Both the position numbers and the translations under genes were made by a program. Below are positions 15,696-24,503 of a stretch of DNA of 61,002 nt, in pieces. Under the pieces are notes generated by a model. The model saw nothing but the letters and a program-made list of their open reading frames with translations, did no database searches and had not been told where the DNA came from. Numbering within the stretch: the stretch's first letter is position 1; every line of letters begins with the position of its first letter. The DNA is from Candidatus Aquabacterium excrementipullorum (lineage in GTDB: Bacteria > Pseudomonadota > Gammaproteobacteria > Burkholderiales > Burkholderiaceae_C), in the NCBI GenBank assembly GCA_019112875.1, contig DXIO01000124.1, positions 1 to 61,002 of the forward strand. Direction: 5' to 3'.

Positions 15696-16910
15696 TCAGG
15701 CCTTGCCCGTGGGCTTGGCCGGCGCGGGGCCCGGTTTGGCGGGTGACTCGGCAGGCGCTTCCTTGGCCCGCACCGCCTCACCTTGCTCCAATGCATCCGG
15801 TGGGTTCAGCACCACCGCATCCTGTGGCGAGATGCCGGAGACCACCTCGATGCTCCGGCCGAAATCGCGGCCCAGCTTCACCGTCCGCAGATCGATGGTG
15901 CCGCTCTCAGTGACGACCGCCACCCGCGGACCGTCCTGCCGGAACTGCAGCACTTGAGGGGGCAGGGACAAGCCGCCCGCACCACCACCCTTCAAGGGCA
16001 CGGACACCTCCGCATAAGCACCGGGCAGCAGTCGGCCATCCCTGTTGGGCAAGACCACCTCCACCTGCATGGAGCGCGTGGCCGCATCGATGGCCCCAGC
16101 CGTTCGGGCCACCGTGCCCTGGATGGGCTTGCCACCCTGCTCCACCAGGCGCACATCCACCTGCTGTCCCACCCGCACGCCACCGGCGTAGTTCTGAGGT
16201 ACGGCCACCGTCAGCTTGAGCGGATCGGTCCGGGCGATGTAGAACAGTTCACGTGTGGCCGTGCCGCTGCCGGCGGACACCAGGGCGCCCGTGTCGATCT
16301 CGCGACGCACCACCACGCCATCGAAGGGCGCGGTGATGCGGCTGAAGCCCTGCAACTGCTGCAGGCGCCGGATCTGCGCATCGGCCGCCGCCAGGTCCGC
16401 CGTGGCCTGCTGATGCGCGGCACGGCGCTCGTCGAGCTCCTGCTGCGAGACCGCATCGCGCTCACGCAGTCCCTCCCAACGGCCCAGCGACGAGGCGGTC
16501 AAAGCCAGCCGCGCCTTGATCTGCTCGCGGCTGGCCAGAGCTTGCGCCAGATCCTGATCCACCTCGGGGGTGTCGATCACGGCCAGCAGTTCACCTTTGC
16601 GGACCGGCTCGCCGATGTCGCGCAGCCAGCGCTGCAGGTAGCCACTGGTACGCGCGTACACGGCCGCCTCGGTTGAGCCACGCAGCGTGGCCGGCAAGGT
16701 GATGCTGCGTTGCGCCGGGGCGGGCCTGGCGCGCGTGGTGAGCACGCTGCGCACGGCCTGCGCCTGCGTCTCGTCACTCAACTGGCGCGCCTGGGCCAGG
16801 TGCAGGTAGGTGCGCACGCTGGCGCCCCCAGCCAGCAGCAGCAACACGGCCAGGCCGATGTGCACGGTACGCCGGACGGCACGGTGAGAAGACGAAGGCA
16901 AGGCAGTCAT
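15696..16910 (-). CDS. RND efflux periplasmic adaptor (HlyD/MFP family)
   Basis: A 404-residue membrane-fusion protein. It has an N-terminal anchor (about 15-32), a barrel-sandwich half with GYLQRWLRDIGEPVRKGELLAVIDTPE, a helical hairpin rich in Ala/Gln/Arg (about 115-190), the returning lipoyl half FSRITAPFDGVVVRREIDTGALV, and beta-barrel and membrane-proximal domains. It would bridge the inner-membrane permease encoded just upstream (18-base gap) to an outer-membrane channel. No channel gene lies in this operon, so it may share one from elsewhere, possibly the one at 32.2-33.7 kb. The C-terminal 30 residues are a Pro/Ala/Lys-rich tail. Confidence 0.9.
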   Translation of the reverse strand: MTALPSSSHRAVRRTVHIGLAVLLLLAGGASVRTYLHLAQARQLSDETQAQAVRSVLTTRARPAPAQRSITLPATLRGSTEAAVYARTSGYLQRWLRDIGEPVRKGELLAVIDTPEVDQDLAQALASREQIKARLALTASSLGRWEGLRERDAVSQQELDERRAAHQQATADLAAADAQIRRLQQLQGFSRITAPFDGVVVRREIDTGALVSAGSGTATRELFYIARTDPLKLTVAVPQNYAGGVRVGQQVDVRLVEQGGKPIQGTVARTAGAIDAATRSMQVEVVLPNRDGRLLPGAYAEVSVPLKGGGAGGLSLPPQVLQFRQDGPRVAVVTESGTIDLRTVKLGRDFGRSIEVVSGISPQDAVVLNPPDALEQGEAVRAKEAPAESPAKPGPAPAKPTGKA

Positions 16911-16928
16911 GTCAGGATCCGCGGAAAA

Positions 16929-19900
16929 TCAGGATGCACTGGGAACGAGTGGTGGCGTGGCGTCTGGCAAGGTCCCACGGCGCACGGCACGGCGTTGCCG
17001 CCAGTCGTGCAGGCCACCGAACACCAGCGGCACGAAGATCAGCGTGGACACGGTGGACAGCAGCAGCCCGCCGATCACGGCGCGGCCCAGCGGTGCGTTC
17101 TGCTCACCGCCTTGCCCCAGGCCCAGGGCCATGGGCGCCATGCCGATGATCATGGCCGTGGCCGTCATCAGCACCGGGCGCATGCGCGTGGCGCCGGCAT
17201 CCAGCGCGGCACTCAGGGGCGGCACACCGGCAGACAGGCGCTGCCTGGCGAAGGACACCACCAGGATGCTGTTGGCCGTGGCCACGCCCACCGTCATGAT
17301 CGCGCCCGTGAGCGCGGGCACCGAGAGCGTCGTGCCCGTGAGGAACAGCATCCAGGCGATGCCTGCCAGGCCGGCCGGTAGGGCCGTGATGATGATCAAG
17401 GCATCGAGCCATGACTGAAAATTCACCACGATCAGCAGGTAGACCAGCACGATGGCCACGGCCACGCCCACCGCCAGGTCCTCGTGGGCCTCCTGCATCG
17501 TGACCACCTGCCCCCTTACCGTGATCTCGGACCCACGCGCCAGCTTGGGCCGAACGGCCTCGATCTCGCGCTCGATGTCGGCATAGACGGCCCCCAGGTC
17601 ACGCCCGTCCACGCTGGCCAGGATGTCGAGCACCGGCACGATGTTGTAGTGCGACACATTGCCTTGCTGGCTGGACGGCTTGACCTGCACCAGGTTGCCC
17701 AACAGCTGCGCATCGTGCGCCACGCCCGACACCGGCGGGCTGACCGGGATGCTCAGGACTGCCTCCAGGCTGTCCACCTCGTGCTGCGGTGTCTGCACCG
17801 CCACGTTGTAGATGTTGCCGTTGTTCGGGTTCATCCAGTAGGTGGGCGAGGTCTGGAAGCTGGAGCTGAGCGAGACCATCACGTTCTGCGCCACGTCGCG
17901 CGCCACCAGGCCCGTCTGCGCCAGGGCGGAGCGGTCCATCTCCAGCGCGATGGAGCGGCGATCGAAGCGCTGCAGCATCACCACGTCGGCCGCGCCAGGC
18001 ACCTTGCGCACGCGGTTGATCAACTCGGTGGCCAGGGCCAGGTTCTCCGCCGTCTTGTTGCCCTGGATCTGGATGTCGATCGGCGCGCTCAAGCCGAAGT
18101 TGAGCGTCTGGCTGACCATGTCGGCCGGCTGCACATAGAACTCGTGGCCGGCGAACTCGCGCGGCAGTGTATGCCGCAGGGCCCGGATGTGCGCCGCCGT
18201 CGGCTTGTGCCCCTCGGCCAGCGAGATCATGATCTCAACATCGCTGCTGTCGAACGCGCCGTTGTTGTTGTAGAGCGTGTTGTAGGGTGAGTAAGGCCCT
18301 CCCACGATGTCGACGATGCTGGCGATCTCGTGCTGGCCCATCACCTGCCGGATGCGCGCCTCGATGCGATCGACCAGCGGGGGCATCTCTTCCAGGCGCG
18401 TACCCAGCGGCGCGCGCACATGCAGGCGGATCTGGCCGGCATCCACCGCCGGGAAAAAATCCCGGCCCAGCACTGCATACAGGCCGCAAGAGGCCACGCA
18501 GAACAGCAACATCAGCCCACCCGCCACGCGCTTGTGCCGCAGCAGCGAGGCCAGCACCTCGGCATAGCCCGCGCGCACGCGTTCGAACCAACGGTCGAAA
18601 CCCAGATGGATGCGCCGCAGCCGGCCTGGCTCACGCGCCTGTCCACCTCGCCTGGCCTGGTGGCGCATCAGGTACATCACCAGCGTGGGCACCAGCGTGC
18701 GTGACAGCACGTACGACGACATCATCGCGAACACCACGGCCTGGGCCAACGGCACGAACAGCCGCCCGGCAACACCTTCCAGGAAGAACATCGGCACGAA
18801 CACGATGCAGATACACAGCGTGGACACGAAGGCCGGCGTGGCGATCTCGGCCGCACCGTCCAGGATCGCCTGAATGGGCTGCTTGCCCATGTGCAGGTGC
18901 CGCTCGACGTTCTCGATCTCCACGGTGGCATCGTCCACCAGGATGCCGACGGCCAGAGCCAGCCCGCCCAGCGTCATCATGTTGATGCTGCCGCCGATCA
19001 GGTGCAGCAGGATGATGGCGCAGAAGATCGACAGCGGGATGGACGCAGCCACGATGGCCGTGCTGCGCCAGTTGCCCAGAAAGAGCAGCAGCAATGCCGC
19101 GGTGAGCGTGGCCGCGATCAAGGCCTCGTGCACCACGCCGTTGATCGCTGCCGTCACAAAGGCCGACTGGTCCACCAGCGGCGTCACGTTCGCGTCTTCC
19201 GGCAAGGTGCGCACGGCGCGCGGCAACTCGGCCCGGATGGCCTTGATGATGTCCAGCGTCGAGGCGCCGCCGTTCTTGAGCACGGTCATCAACAGGCCTC
19301 GCTCGCCATCGCGGCGCACCACGGTGTTCTGCGGCGAATAGCCGTCGCGCACCTGGGCCACGTCGCGCACGTACACGGTGGCGCCGTTGACCGTGGTGAT
19401 GGGGATATCGCCCAGCGCGGCCATGGTGTCGGGCGAGCCGTTGAGCGTCACGTTGGCCTCCAGGCCGCCGATCTTGGCCGTGCCCGTGGGCAGGATCAGG
19501 TTCTGCACGCTCAGCGCATTGACAATGTCCACGGGCGACAGGCCGCGCGCCTGCAAGGACTGCCGGTTGATGTCCACCGACACCAGGCGGCTCTTGCCGC
19601 CGTAAGGCGCGGTCACGGCCACGCCGGGGATGGTGATCAGGCGCGTGCGCAGCACGTTGAACGCCTGCTCGTTGAGCTCCTGGTCACTGAGCGTCTTGCT
19701 GCTGACCCCCAGCTGCAGGATGGGCAGATCCGTGGCGGAGTACTTGACGATGGTCGGCGGCGTGGCGCCCGGCGGCAGCGAGCGCAGGGCCGCCTGCGTG
19801 CTGGCCACCAGCTGCGAGATGGCCGTGGCCGTGTCCACCTGCGGCTGGAAGAACACCTTGATGATGCCCAGGCCGGCGGCCGTCTGCGATTCGGTGTGCT

Positions 19901-20135
19901 CCATGTCGCTGACCGCGTTGGCCAGGTTGCGCTCCACGGGGGTGACGATGCGCTCGCTCATCTCCTTGGCCGTGAGCCCGTTGTAGCTCAGCATGATGGC
20001 CACCACCGGGATGTCGATCTCCGGAAAGACATCCACCGGCATCTTGCGCAGCGCCAGGGGCGTCGCCAGCAGGATCAGCAGCGCCGCGACGATGAAGGTG
20101 TAAGGGCGGCGCAGCGCGACCTGAACAATCCACAT
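16929..20135 (-). CDS. RND efflux permease, proton-relay variant
   Basis: A 1068-residue RND permease with the two-fold repeat of 6+6 helices and large periplasmic loops. The N-terminus VALRRPYTFIVAALLILL and PVDVFPEIDIPVV is typical of a hydrophobe-exporter branch common in Burkholderiales. Asp401-Asp402 in GILVDDATVEIEN supply the proton relay. The partner lysine found in AcrB-like pumps (AKN in helix 10) is absent; the sequence there reads VGVATANSILVVS. Gene order is permease first, adaptor second, the reverse of acrAB or mdtABC. It is transcribed away from tonB across a 366-base control region. The substrate is unknown; heavy-metal export is not indicated, as the helix-4 region lacks the CzcA-type motif. 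Confidence 0.92.
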   Translation of the reverse strand: MWIVQVALRRPYTFIVAALLILLATPLALRKMPVDVFPEIDIPVVAIMLSYNGLTAKEMSERIVTPVERNLANAVSDMEHTESQTAAGLGIIKVFFQPQVDTATAISQLVASTQAALRSLPPGATPPTIVKYSATDLPILQLGVSSKTLSDQELNEQAFNVLRTRLITIPGVAVTAPYGGKSRLVSVDINRQSLQARGLSPVDIVNALSVQNLILPTGTAKIGGLEANVTLNGSPDTMAALGDIPITTVNGATVYVRDVAQVRDGYSPQNTVVRRDGERGLLMTVLKNGGASTLDIIKAIRAELPRAVRTLPEDANVTPLVDQSAFVTAAINGVVHEALIAATLTAALLLLFLGNWRSTAIVAASIPLSIFCAIILLHLIGGSINMMTLGGLALAVGILVDDATVEIENVERHLHMGKQPIQAILDGAAEIATPAFVSTLCICIVFVPMFFLEGVAGRLFVPLAQAVVFAMMSSYVLSRTLVPTLVMYLMRHQARRGGQAREPGRLRRIHLGFDRWFERVRAGYAEVLASLLRHKRVAGGLMLLFCVASCGLYAVLGRDFFPAVDAGQIRLHVRAPLGTRLEEMPPLVDRIEARIRQVMGQHEIASIVDIVGGPYSPYNTLYNNNGAFDSSDVEIMISLAEGHKPTAAHIRALRHTLPREFAGHEFYVQPADMVSQTLNFGLSAPIDIQIQGNKTAENLALATELINRVRKVPGAADVVMLQRFDRRSIALEMDRSALAQTGLVARDVAQNVMVSLSSSFQTSPTYWMNPNNGNIYNVAVQTPQHEVDSLEAVLSIPVSPPVSGVAHDAQLLGNLVQVKPSSQQGNVSHYNIVPVLDILASVDGRDLGAVYADIEREIEAVRPKLARGSEITVRGQVVTMQEAHEDLAVGVAVAIVLVYLLIVVNFQSWLDALIIITALPAGLAGIAWMLFLTGTTLSVPALTGAIMTVGVATANSILVVSFARQRLSAGVPPLSAALDAGATRMRPVLMTATAMIIGMAPMALGLGQGGEQNAPLGRAVIGGLLLSTVSTLIFVPLVFGGLHDWRQRRAVRRGTLPDATPPLVPSAS

Positions 20136-20376
20136 GATTCACTTGCCGCCCGTGATGCCGCGGCCCGCCCGTTGTGAAGAACAAGAGGACACGGTCAGCA
20201 AACTTCACGCCAGCAATCCGGACAGCAGGCCCAACAACTCCCGCCCGCATGGCCATGACGCGCCATGACACCCAAGCGCCCAAATGCTGCGCAATTTCAG
20301 TCAGTGCTGCTGGACCACTGTTGCTCACGCAACACCTGATCAGACACCAGATGCCACCCCTGACGGATTCACGATA

Positions 20377-20388
20377 TTCATATATGAA
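20377..20388. promoter_or_regulatory. Perfect palindrome TTCATATATGAA, candidate operator
   Basis: A 12-base perfect inverted repeat in the AT-rich heart of the divergent region, 9 bases before the candidate -35 box of tonB. Position and symmetry suit a dimeric regulator, but no regulator gene is adjacent. Confidence 0.35.
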
Positions 20389-20396
20389 ATGCGCAG

Positions 20397-20425
20397 TTGA
20401 TTCAGGCTGAACCGCTTCATACCAT
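20397..20425 (+). promoter_or_regulatory. Candidate sigma-70 promoter for tonB-exbBDD
   Basis: TTGATT, 17-base spacer, TACCAT, each box 4 of 6 to consensus. It would start transcription near 20432, giving a leader of about 70 bases before the tonB ATG. Confidence 0.4.
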
Positions 20426-20501
20426 CGCGGCTGTTCAAGGCAAGGCCCTGTATCCATCGGCCCTATGCCCCGGTCCCCTCCCCAGCCCGTTACAGCAAGC
20501 C

Positions 20502-21131
20502 ATGAATTTCTCGCAATCTGCGCCCGATCCCCGGCAGAACCTTGTCGGCATCTCGGCGGTCGTCCTGTTCCACGTGATCATCGTGTATGCACTGGTGTCG
20601 GGTCTGGCCAAGAAGGTGGTTGACGTGGTCCGCGCACCCATCGAAACCAAGGTGATCGAAGAGGTCAAGGAGACACCTCCGCCACAAGAGCTGGTGCCGC
20701 CGCCTCGTCTCGAAGCTCCGCCGCCGCCGTACATCCCGCCGCCCGACATCACGGTGACGGCACCGCCGCCGGCACCGACCATCGTGGCCACGACACCCAC
20801 GCCGCCGCCCGCCCCCGTTCCGTTTACACCAGCGCCCGCACCGGCCGTCGAGGCCCCTGTCGCTCCGCCTGCGCCCGCCGCCGTGCAACTGGGTGTGGCC
20901 TGCCCCAAGCGGGTCGAACCACAGCGCACCGCCCGCCAGGAAGGCGTGGCTGGCGCCGTGCGGGCCCGCATCACCATCCGTGGCGGCAAGGTCGCCAACG
21001 TTGAGATCCTCAGCTCCCAGCCCAAGGGGTTGTTCGATGCCGTCGTCAGGAGCGCGTTGATGCAGTACAGCTGCAATGACGTGGGCCATGACCAGGTCGC
21101 CGTGCAGAACTTCCAGTTCACGGCCGACTGA
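20502..21131 (+). CDS. tonB: TonB energy transducer
   Basis: A 209-residue protein: short cytoplasmic N-terminus, membrane helix about 15-37 (GISAVVLFHVIIVYALVSG), a long Pro-rich periplasmic spacer from about 55 to 140 (repeated PPP and PAP), and a C-terminal TonB domain with VAGAVRARITIRGGKVANVEILSS. TonB couples the proton-motive force harvested by ExbB-ExbD to outer-membrane receptors. Two cysteines bracket the C-terminal domain (ACPKR and YSCND) and may form a disulfide. The ATG at 20502 is chosen because the residues before it are unlike any TonB. No TonB-dependent receptor gene lies in the window, so the cargo cannot be inferred. Confidence 0.9.
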   Translation: MNFSQSAPDPRQNLVGISAVVLFHVIIVYALVSGLAKKVVDVVRAPIETKVIEEVKETPPPQELVPPPRLEAPPPPYIPPPDITVTAPPPAPTIVATTPTPPPAPVPFTPAPAPAVEAPVAPPAPAAVQLGVACPKRVEPQRTARQEGVAGAVRARITIRGGKVANVEILSSQPKGLFDAVVRSALMQYSCNDVGHDQVAVQNFQFTAD

Positions 21132-21224
21132 TCGGCACGCCCAAGCACGTTCCTTTTTCCAACCATTGATTCGCGGCGCCTGCGCCAACGCACCAACAAG
21201 AGACGCTTTCCGGAGATCCTCGTC

Positions 21225-22100
21225 ATGTTCCCTCGTCTGAAGTCCATCATTGCCGCCCTGACCGTCACCGCCGCTGCCGGCGCCGCCGTCGCTCCCCATG
21301 TCGCCTTCGCCCAGGCCAAGGCTGAACCGGCACCTGCTGCTGCCACCACGCAAGCAGCCGCCACCACGGCGCCCGTGCAAGTGGCCCAGGCCGACCCCAC
21401 CGAACCCGGCATTTCCGCCTCCACCTCTCAAGAGACCGTGGACAACCCCTACGGCCTGGGTGCCCTGTGGGCCCAGGGTGACTTCGTCGCCAAGGGCACG
21501 CTGCTGATCCTGGTGATCTTCAGCATCGGCAGCTGGTACATCCTGGTGACCAAGCTGTACGAGAGCCTCAAGCTCAGCCGTGAAGCCAAGGATGCCCGCA
21601 AGAACTTCTTCAAGGCCTCCAACCTGCAGGAAGGCGCCGGCAAGCTCAAGCAAGGCAGCGCGTTCCGCTTCGTGGCGGAGTCGGGCATCAATGCCAGCAA
21701 CCACCATGAAGGCGAACTGACCGAGCACATCGATCGCAATACCTGGATCACCACCAGCGTGCAGCGCTCGGTCGACGAAGTGCAGGCCCGCCTGCAGAAC
21801 GGCCTGGCCTTCCTGGCCACCGTCGGCTCCACCGCCCCCTTCATCGGCCTGTTCGGCACCGTCTGGGGTATTTACCACGCCCTGACCGCCATCGGCATCG
21901 CCGGCCAGGCCTCCATCGACAAGGTGGCCGGCCCCGTGGGTGAAGCCCTGATCATGACCGCCATCGGCCTGGCCGTGGCCGTGCCCGCCGTGCTGGGCTA
22001 CAACTGGCTGGTCCGCCGCAACAAGGTCACCCTGGATTCCGTGCGAGGCTTCGGTGCCGACCTGCACGGCGTGCTGATCGGCGCCAAGACCGCCCGCTGA
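21225..22100 (+). CDS. exbB: ExbB/TolQ-family proton channel protein with signal-like N-terminus
   Basis: A 291-residue MotA/TolQ/ExbB protein. Its first 30 residues (MFPRLK, hydrophobic core, VAFAQA) look like a cleavable signal, followed by an Ala/Pro/Thr-rich periplasmic stretch to about 70; such extended ExbB proteins are known in proteobacteria. Three membrane helices follow (about 88-107, 190-215, 235-258), with the family core in FLATVGSTAPFIGLFGTVWGIYHAL and the third helix in GEALIMTAIGLAVAVPAVLGYN. It forms the pentameric channel that, with ExbD, drives TonB. It lies 93 bases after tonB and 39 before exbD. Confidence 0.92.
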   Translation: MFPRLKSIIAALTVTAAAGAAVAPHVAFAQAKAEPAPAAATTQAAATTAPVQVAQADPTEPGISASTSQETVDNPYGLGALWAQGDFVAKGTLLILVIFSIGSWYILVTKLYESLKLSREAKDARKNFFKASNLQEGAGKLKQGSAFRFVAESGINASNHHEGELTEHIDRNTWITTSVQRSVDEVQARLQNGLAFLATVGSTAPFIGLFGTVWGIYHALTAIGIAGQASIDKVAGPVGEALIMTAIGLAVAVPAVLGYNWLVRRNKVTLDSVRGFGADLHGVLIGAKTAR

Positions 22101-22139
22101 GCCGTCGCCTGACGTCACAACCAAGCAGGAGCGCTCCAC

Positions 22140-22562
22140 ATGGCCATCTCCATCGGATCAGGCGGTGACGACGAAGTCAACGCCGCAATCAACACGACAC
22201 CGCTCGTCGACGTGATGCTGGTGCTGCTGATCATCTTCCTGATCACCATCCCGGTCGTTACCCACACGGTGCCAGTCAAGCTGCCCGAAGAAAAGAACAT
22301 CGCGCGCCAGACCAAGCCGGAAAACATCGAGATCGCGGTGGACGCCGAAGGCCAGGTCTTCTGGAATGCCCAGGCACTCAGCGGCTCCGACGAGTTGCTG
22401 GAAAAGCTCAAGGTGGCCTCCGTGAAGCAACCGCAGCCCGAAGTGCACATCCGGGGTGACCAGAAGGCGCGCTACGAGTTCATCGGCCGCGTCGTCTTTG
22501 CCGCCCAGCGGGCTGCCATCAGCAAGATCAGCTTCGTGACCCAGCCTGCCGCCAAGGGCTGA
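22140..22562 (+). CDS. exbD: ExbD-family protein, first copy
   Basis: A 140-residue ExbD/TolR protein: cytoplasmic N-terminus, one membrane helix (about 24-43) containing the proton-binding Asp24 in NTTPLVDVMLVLLIIF, and a periplasmic domain. It works with ExbB and TonB. A second, different exbD follows after 50 bases. The two are about as long as each other but differ through the periplasmic domain, so they are probably distinct subunits rather than a recent duplication. Confidence 0.92.
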   Translation: MAISIGSGGDDEVNAAINTTPLVDVMLVLLIIFLITIPVVTHTVPVKLPEEKNIARQTKPENIEIAVDAEGQVFWNAQALSGSDELLEKLKVASVKQPQPEVHIRGDQKARYEFIGRVVFAAQRAAISKISFVTQPAAKG

Positions 22563-22612
22563 CCCTGCCGCGTCGCTCGAACACGTACCGCACAAGCACA
22601 AGAGGAGCCCCC

Positions 22613-23047
22613 ATGGGCATGAACATCGGCTCGGGCAGCAGCTCGAGCGAACCCGAAGTGATGATGGACATCAACACCACGCCGTTGATCGACGTGATGC
22701 TGGTGTTGATCATCATGCTGATCATCACGATCCCGGTGCAACTGCACTCGGTGAACCTGAACATGCCGACCGGCACCCCGCCGCCGCCCACCGCGCCGCC
22801 GCCCCCGGTAATCACGGTGGACATCGACTTCGACGGCACCGTCACCTGGAACGGCGAGACCGTTCCCGACCACGCCAACCTCGAAGCGCGCCTGCGCCAG
22901 GCGTCCAGCCTGCCCGAGCAGCCCGAGGTTCATATCCGCCCGAACAAGCTCGTGGAATACAACGCCGTGGCCACCGTGCTGGCCAGCGCACAACGCCTTG
23001 GCGTGACCAAGCTGGGCGTGATCGGCAACGAGCAGTTCATCAAGTAG
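22613..23047 (+). CDS. exbD: ExbD-family protein, second copy
   Basis: A 144-residue ExbD with Asp27 in NTTPLIDVMLVLIIMLI and a periplasmic domain that starts with a short Pro-rich segment (GTPPPPTAPPPPV). The other exbD lacks that segment, so this copy may reach further through the periplasm. Paired exbD genes downstream of tonB-exbB are common in Burkholderiales and may form a mixed ExbD dimer (inference). The ATG at 22613 follows an AGAGGAG-type ribosome site. Confidence 0.92.
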   Translation: MGMNIGSGSSSSEPEVMMDINTTPLIDVMLVLIIMLIITIPVQLHSVNLNMPTGTPPPPTAPPPPVITVDIDFDGTVTWNGETVPDHANLEARLRQASSLPEQPEVHIRPNKLVEYNAVATVLASAQRLGVTKLGVIGNEQFIK

Positions 23048-23089
23048 GCACCGCACCGAATCCGCATCCAGCACACCAGGAGCAGCGAC

Positions 23090-24349
23090 ATGACCACGAC
23101 GAAGACACACACGGCGCCGCGTGGCGCCCGCCAGGCGCGCACCCTGATCGCCGCCCTCGTACTGGGCGCGGCCATGGCCAGCCATGCCGCGGACGGCTTG
23201 CGTCCGGAAGTGGGCAAGCCCTTGCAGGCTGCCCAGGACCTGATCAAGGCGCAGAAGTACAAGGAAGCGCTGAACAAGGTGCGCGATGCCGATGCCGTGT
23301 CAGGCAAGACCGCGCAGGAGAGCTTCACCATCGACCGCATGCGCCTGGCCGCTGCTTCTGGCGCTGGTGATCTGGCCACTGCCACGGCCGCCTACGATGC
23401 CCTGGACAAAAGTGGCAAGCTGGCCCAGGCCGAGAAGCTGCGCTACATCGAATCGCTGGCCGGCACGGCCTACCGCGCACAGAACTACGCCAGCGTCAAC
23501 CAATGGGGCCAGCGTTACCACAAGGAAGGCGGCAACAGCCCCACCATCCGCACGCTGATCGTGCAGGCACAGTACCTGTCGGGTGACTATGCGGGCGCGG
23601 CCAAGGCGCTGACCACGGATGTGCAGGCCGCCGAAAAGGCTGGTGGCCCGCCGCCAGAGACCAGCCTCAAGCTGCTGCTGACCACCGCGTCCAAGCTCGA
23701 TGACACCGACAAGTACGTCTACGCTGTCGAAAAGCTGCTGACCTACTACCCCAAGAAGGAATACTGGGGTGATCTGCTGACCCGCCTGCAGCGCAAGCCC
23801 AATTTCAGCGAGAAGTTCGCGCTGGACACCTACCGCCTGGCTCTGGCCACGGGCAGCCTGCGCAACGCCAACGACTACATCGAGATGGCGCAACTGGCCG
23901 CCCAGGCAGGCTTCCCCGCCGAAGGCAAGCAGGTGCTCGAGAAGGGCTATGCCGCCGGTATCCTGGGCACCGGCCCGGGCGCCGACCGCCAGGCCCGCCT
24001 GCGCGACCTGCTCAACAAGCGCAGCAACGAAGACAAGGCCGCACGCCCGACCGCCGAGGCCCAGGCACTGGCTGCCGCCGATGGCAATGCCCTGGTCAAG
24101 CTGGGCTTCAATCTGGCCCTCAGCGGCGAAAGCGCCAAGGGTCTGAGCCTGATGCAGCAAGGCCTGAGCAAAGGTGGCCTGGCGGCTGCCGAGACCAGCA
24201 AGCTGCGCTACGGCATCGCCCAGGTCCTGACCGGCAACACCAGCCAGGGCCACGCCACCTTGCGGTCTGTCACCGGCAACGATGGCGCCGCCGAGCTGGC
24301 CCGCCTGTGGTCCCTGTACGCCCGCAGCAAGCCCAGCAACGCCGCCTGA
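23090..24349 (+). CDS. Periplasmic TPR protein of the TonB operon
   Basis: A 419-residue exported protein with a signal peptide ending near SHA-AD after a long basic start. The rest is helical repeat sequence of TPR type: AAQDLIKAQKYKEALNKVRD, RTLIVQAQYLSGDYAGAAKAL, NDYIEMAQLAAQAGFPAEGKQVL and GFNLALSGESAKGLSLMQQGL. It closes the tonB-exbB-exbD-exbD string 42 bases after the second exbD. TPR proteins linked to TonB systems (for example the TtpC type) help particular TonB complexes act; whether this one does is inferred only from position. No enzymatic motif is present. Confidence 0.8.
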   Translation: MTTTKTHTAPRGARQARTLIAALVLGAAMASHAADGLRPEVGKPLQAAQDLIKAQKYKEALNKVRDADAVSGKTAQESFTIDRMRLAAASGAGDLATATAAYDALDKSGKLAQAEKLRYIESLAGTAYRAQNYASVNQWGQRYHKEGGNSPTIRTLIVQAQYLSGDYAGAAKALTTDVQAAEKAGGPPPETSLKLLLTTASKLDDTDKYVYAVEKLLTYYPKKEYWGDLLTRLQRKPNFSEKFALDTYRLALATGSLRNANDYIEMAQLAAQAGFPAEGKQVLEKGYAAGILGTGPGADRQARLRDLLNKRSNEDKAARPTAEAQALAAADGNALVKLGFNLALSGESAKGLSLMQQGLSKGGLAAAETSKLRYGIAQVLTGNTSQGHATLRSVTGNDGAAELARLWSLYARSKPSNAA

Positions 24350-24411
24350 TCCTCACGGCGGCAACGCCCGCCCATCACCGTCATACCGCCCGTTCCAGTC
24401 CGGGCACGCCG

Positions 24412-24449
24412 CGCTCTCCTGAGGCCGACACCACCGGCCTGGGAGAGCG
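24412..24449 (+). terminator. Long hairpin after the TonB operon
   Basis: CGCTCTCC pairs with GGAGAGCG and, after a small internal loop, AGGCCG pairs with CGGCCT around a 7-base loop: 14 bp in all. It lies 63 bases after the TPR gene and 55 before the next operon. No T-run follows, but the stem is strong. Confidence 0.55.
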
Positions 24450-24503
24450 TTGGCGCGTCAGGACCCCAGACAGCACAACTACAACGATTTTCACTTCTCA
24501 CGC

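Larger units (their letters stand above)
20136..20501. promoter_or_regulatory. Divergent control region between RND pump and tonB operon
   Basis: No gene is visible in these 366 bases. The stretch is distinctly more AT-rich near 20365-20410 than its surroundings and must hold promoters for both directions. It contains a perfect 12-base palindrome and a plausible plus-strand promoter, listed separately. I found no convincing Fur box. Confidence 0.6.

Noticed and set aside
20371..20392. Fur box in the tonB control region
   Set aside because: AT-rich and palindromic but does not carry the GATAAT-type repeats expected of a Fur site.
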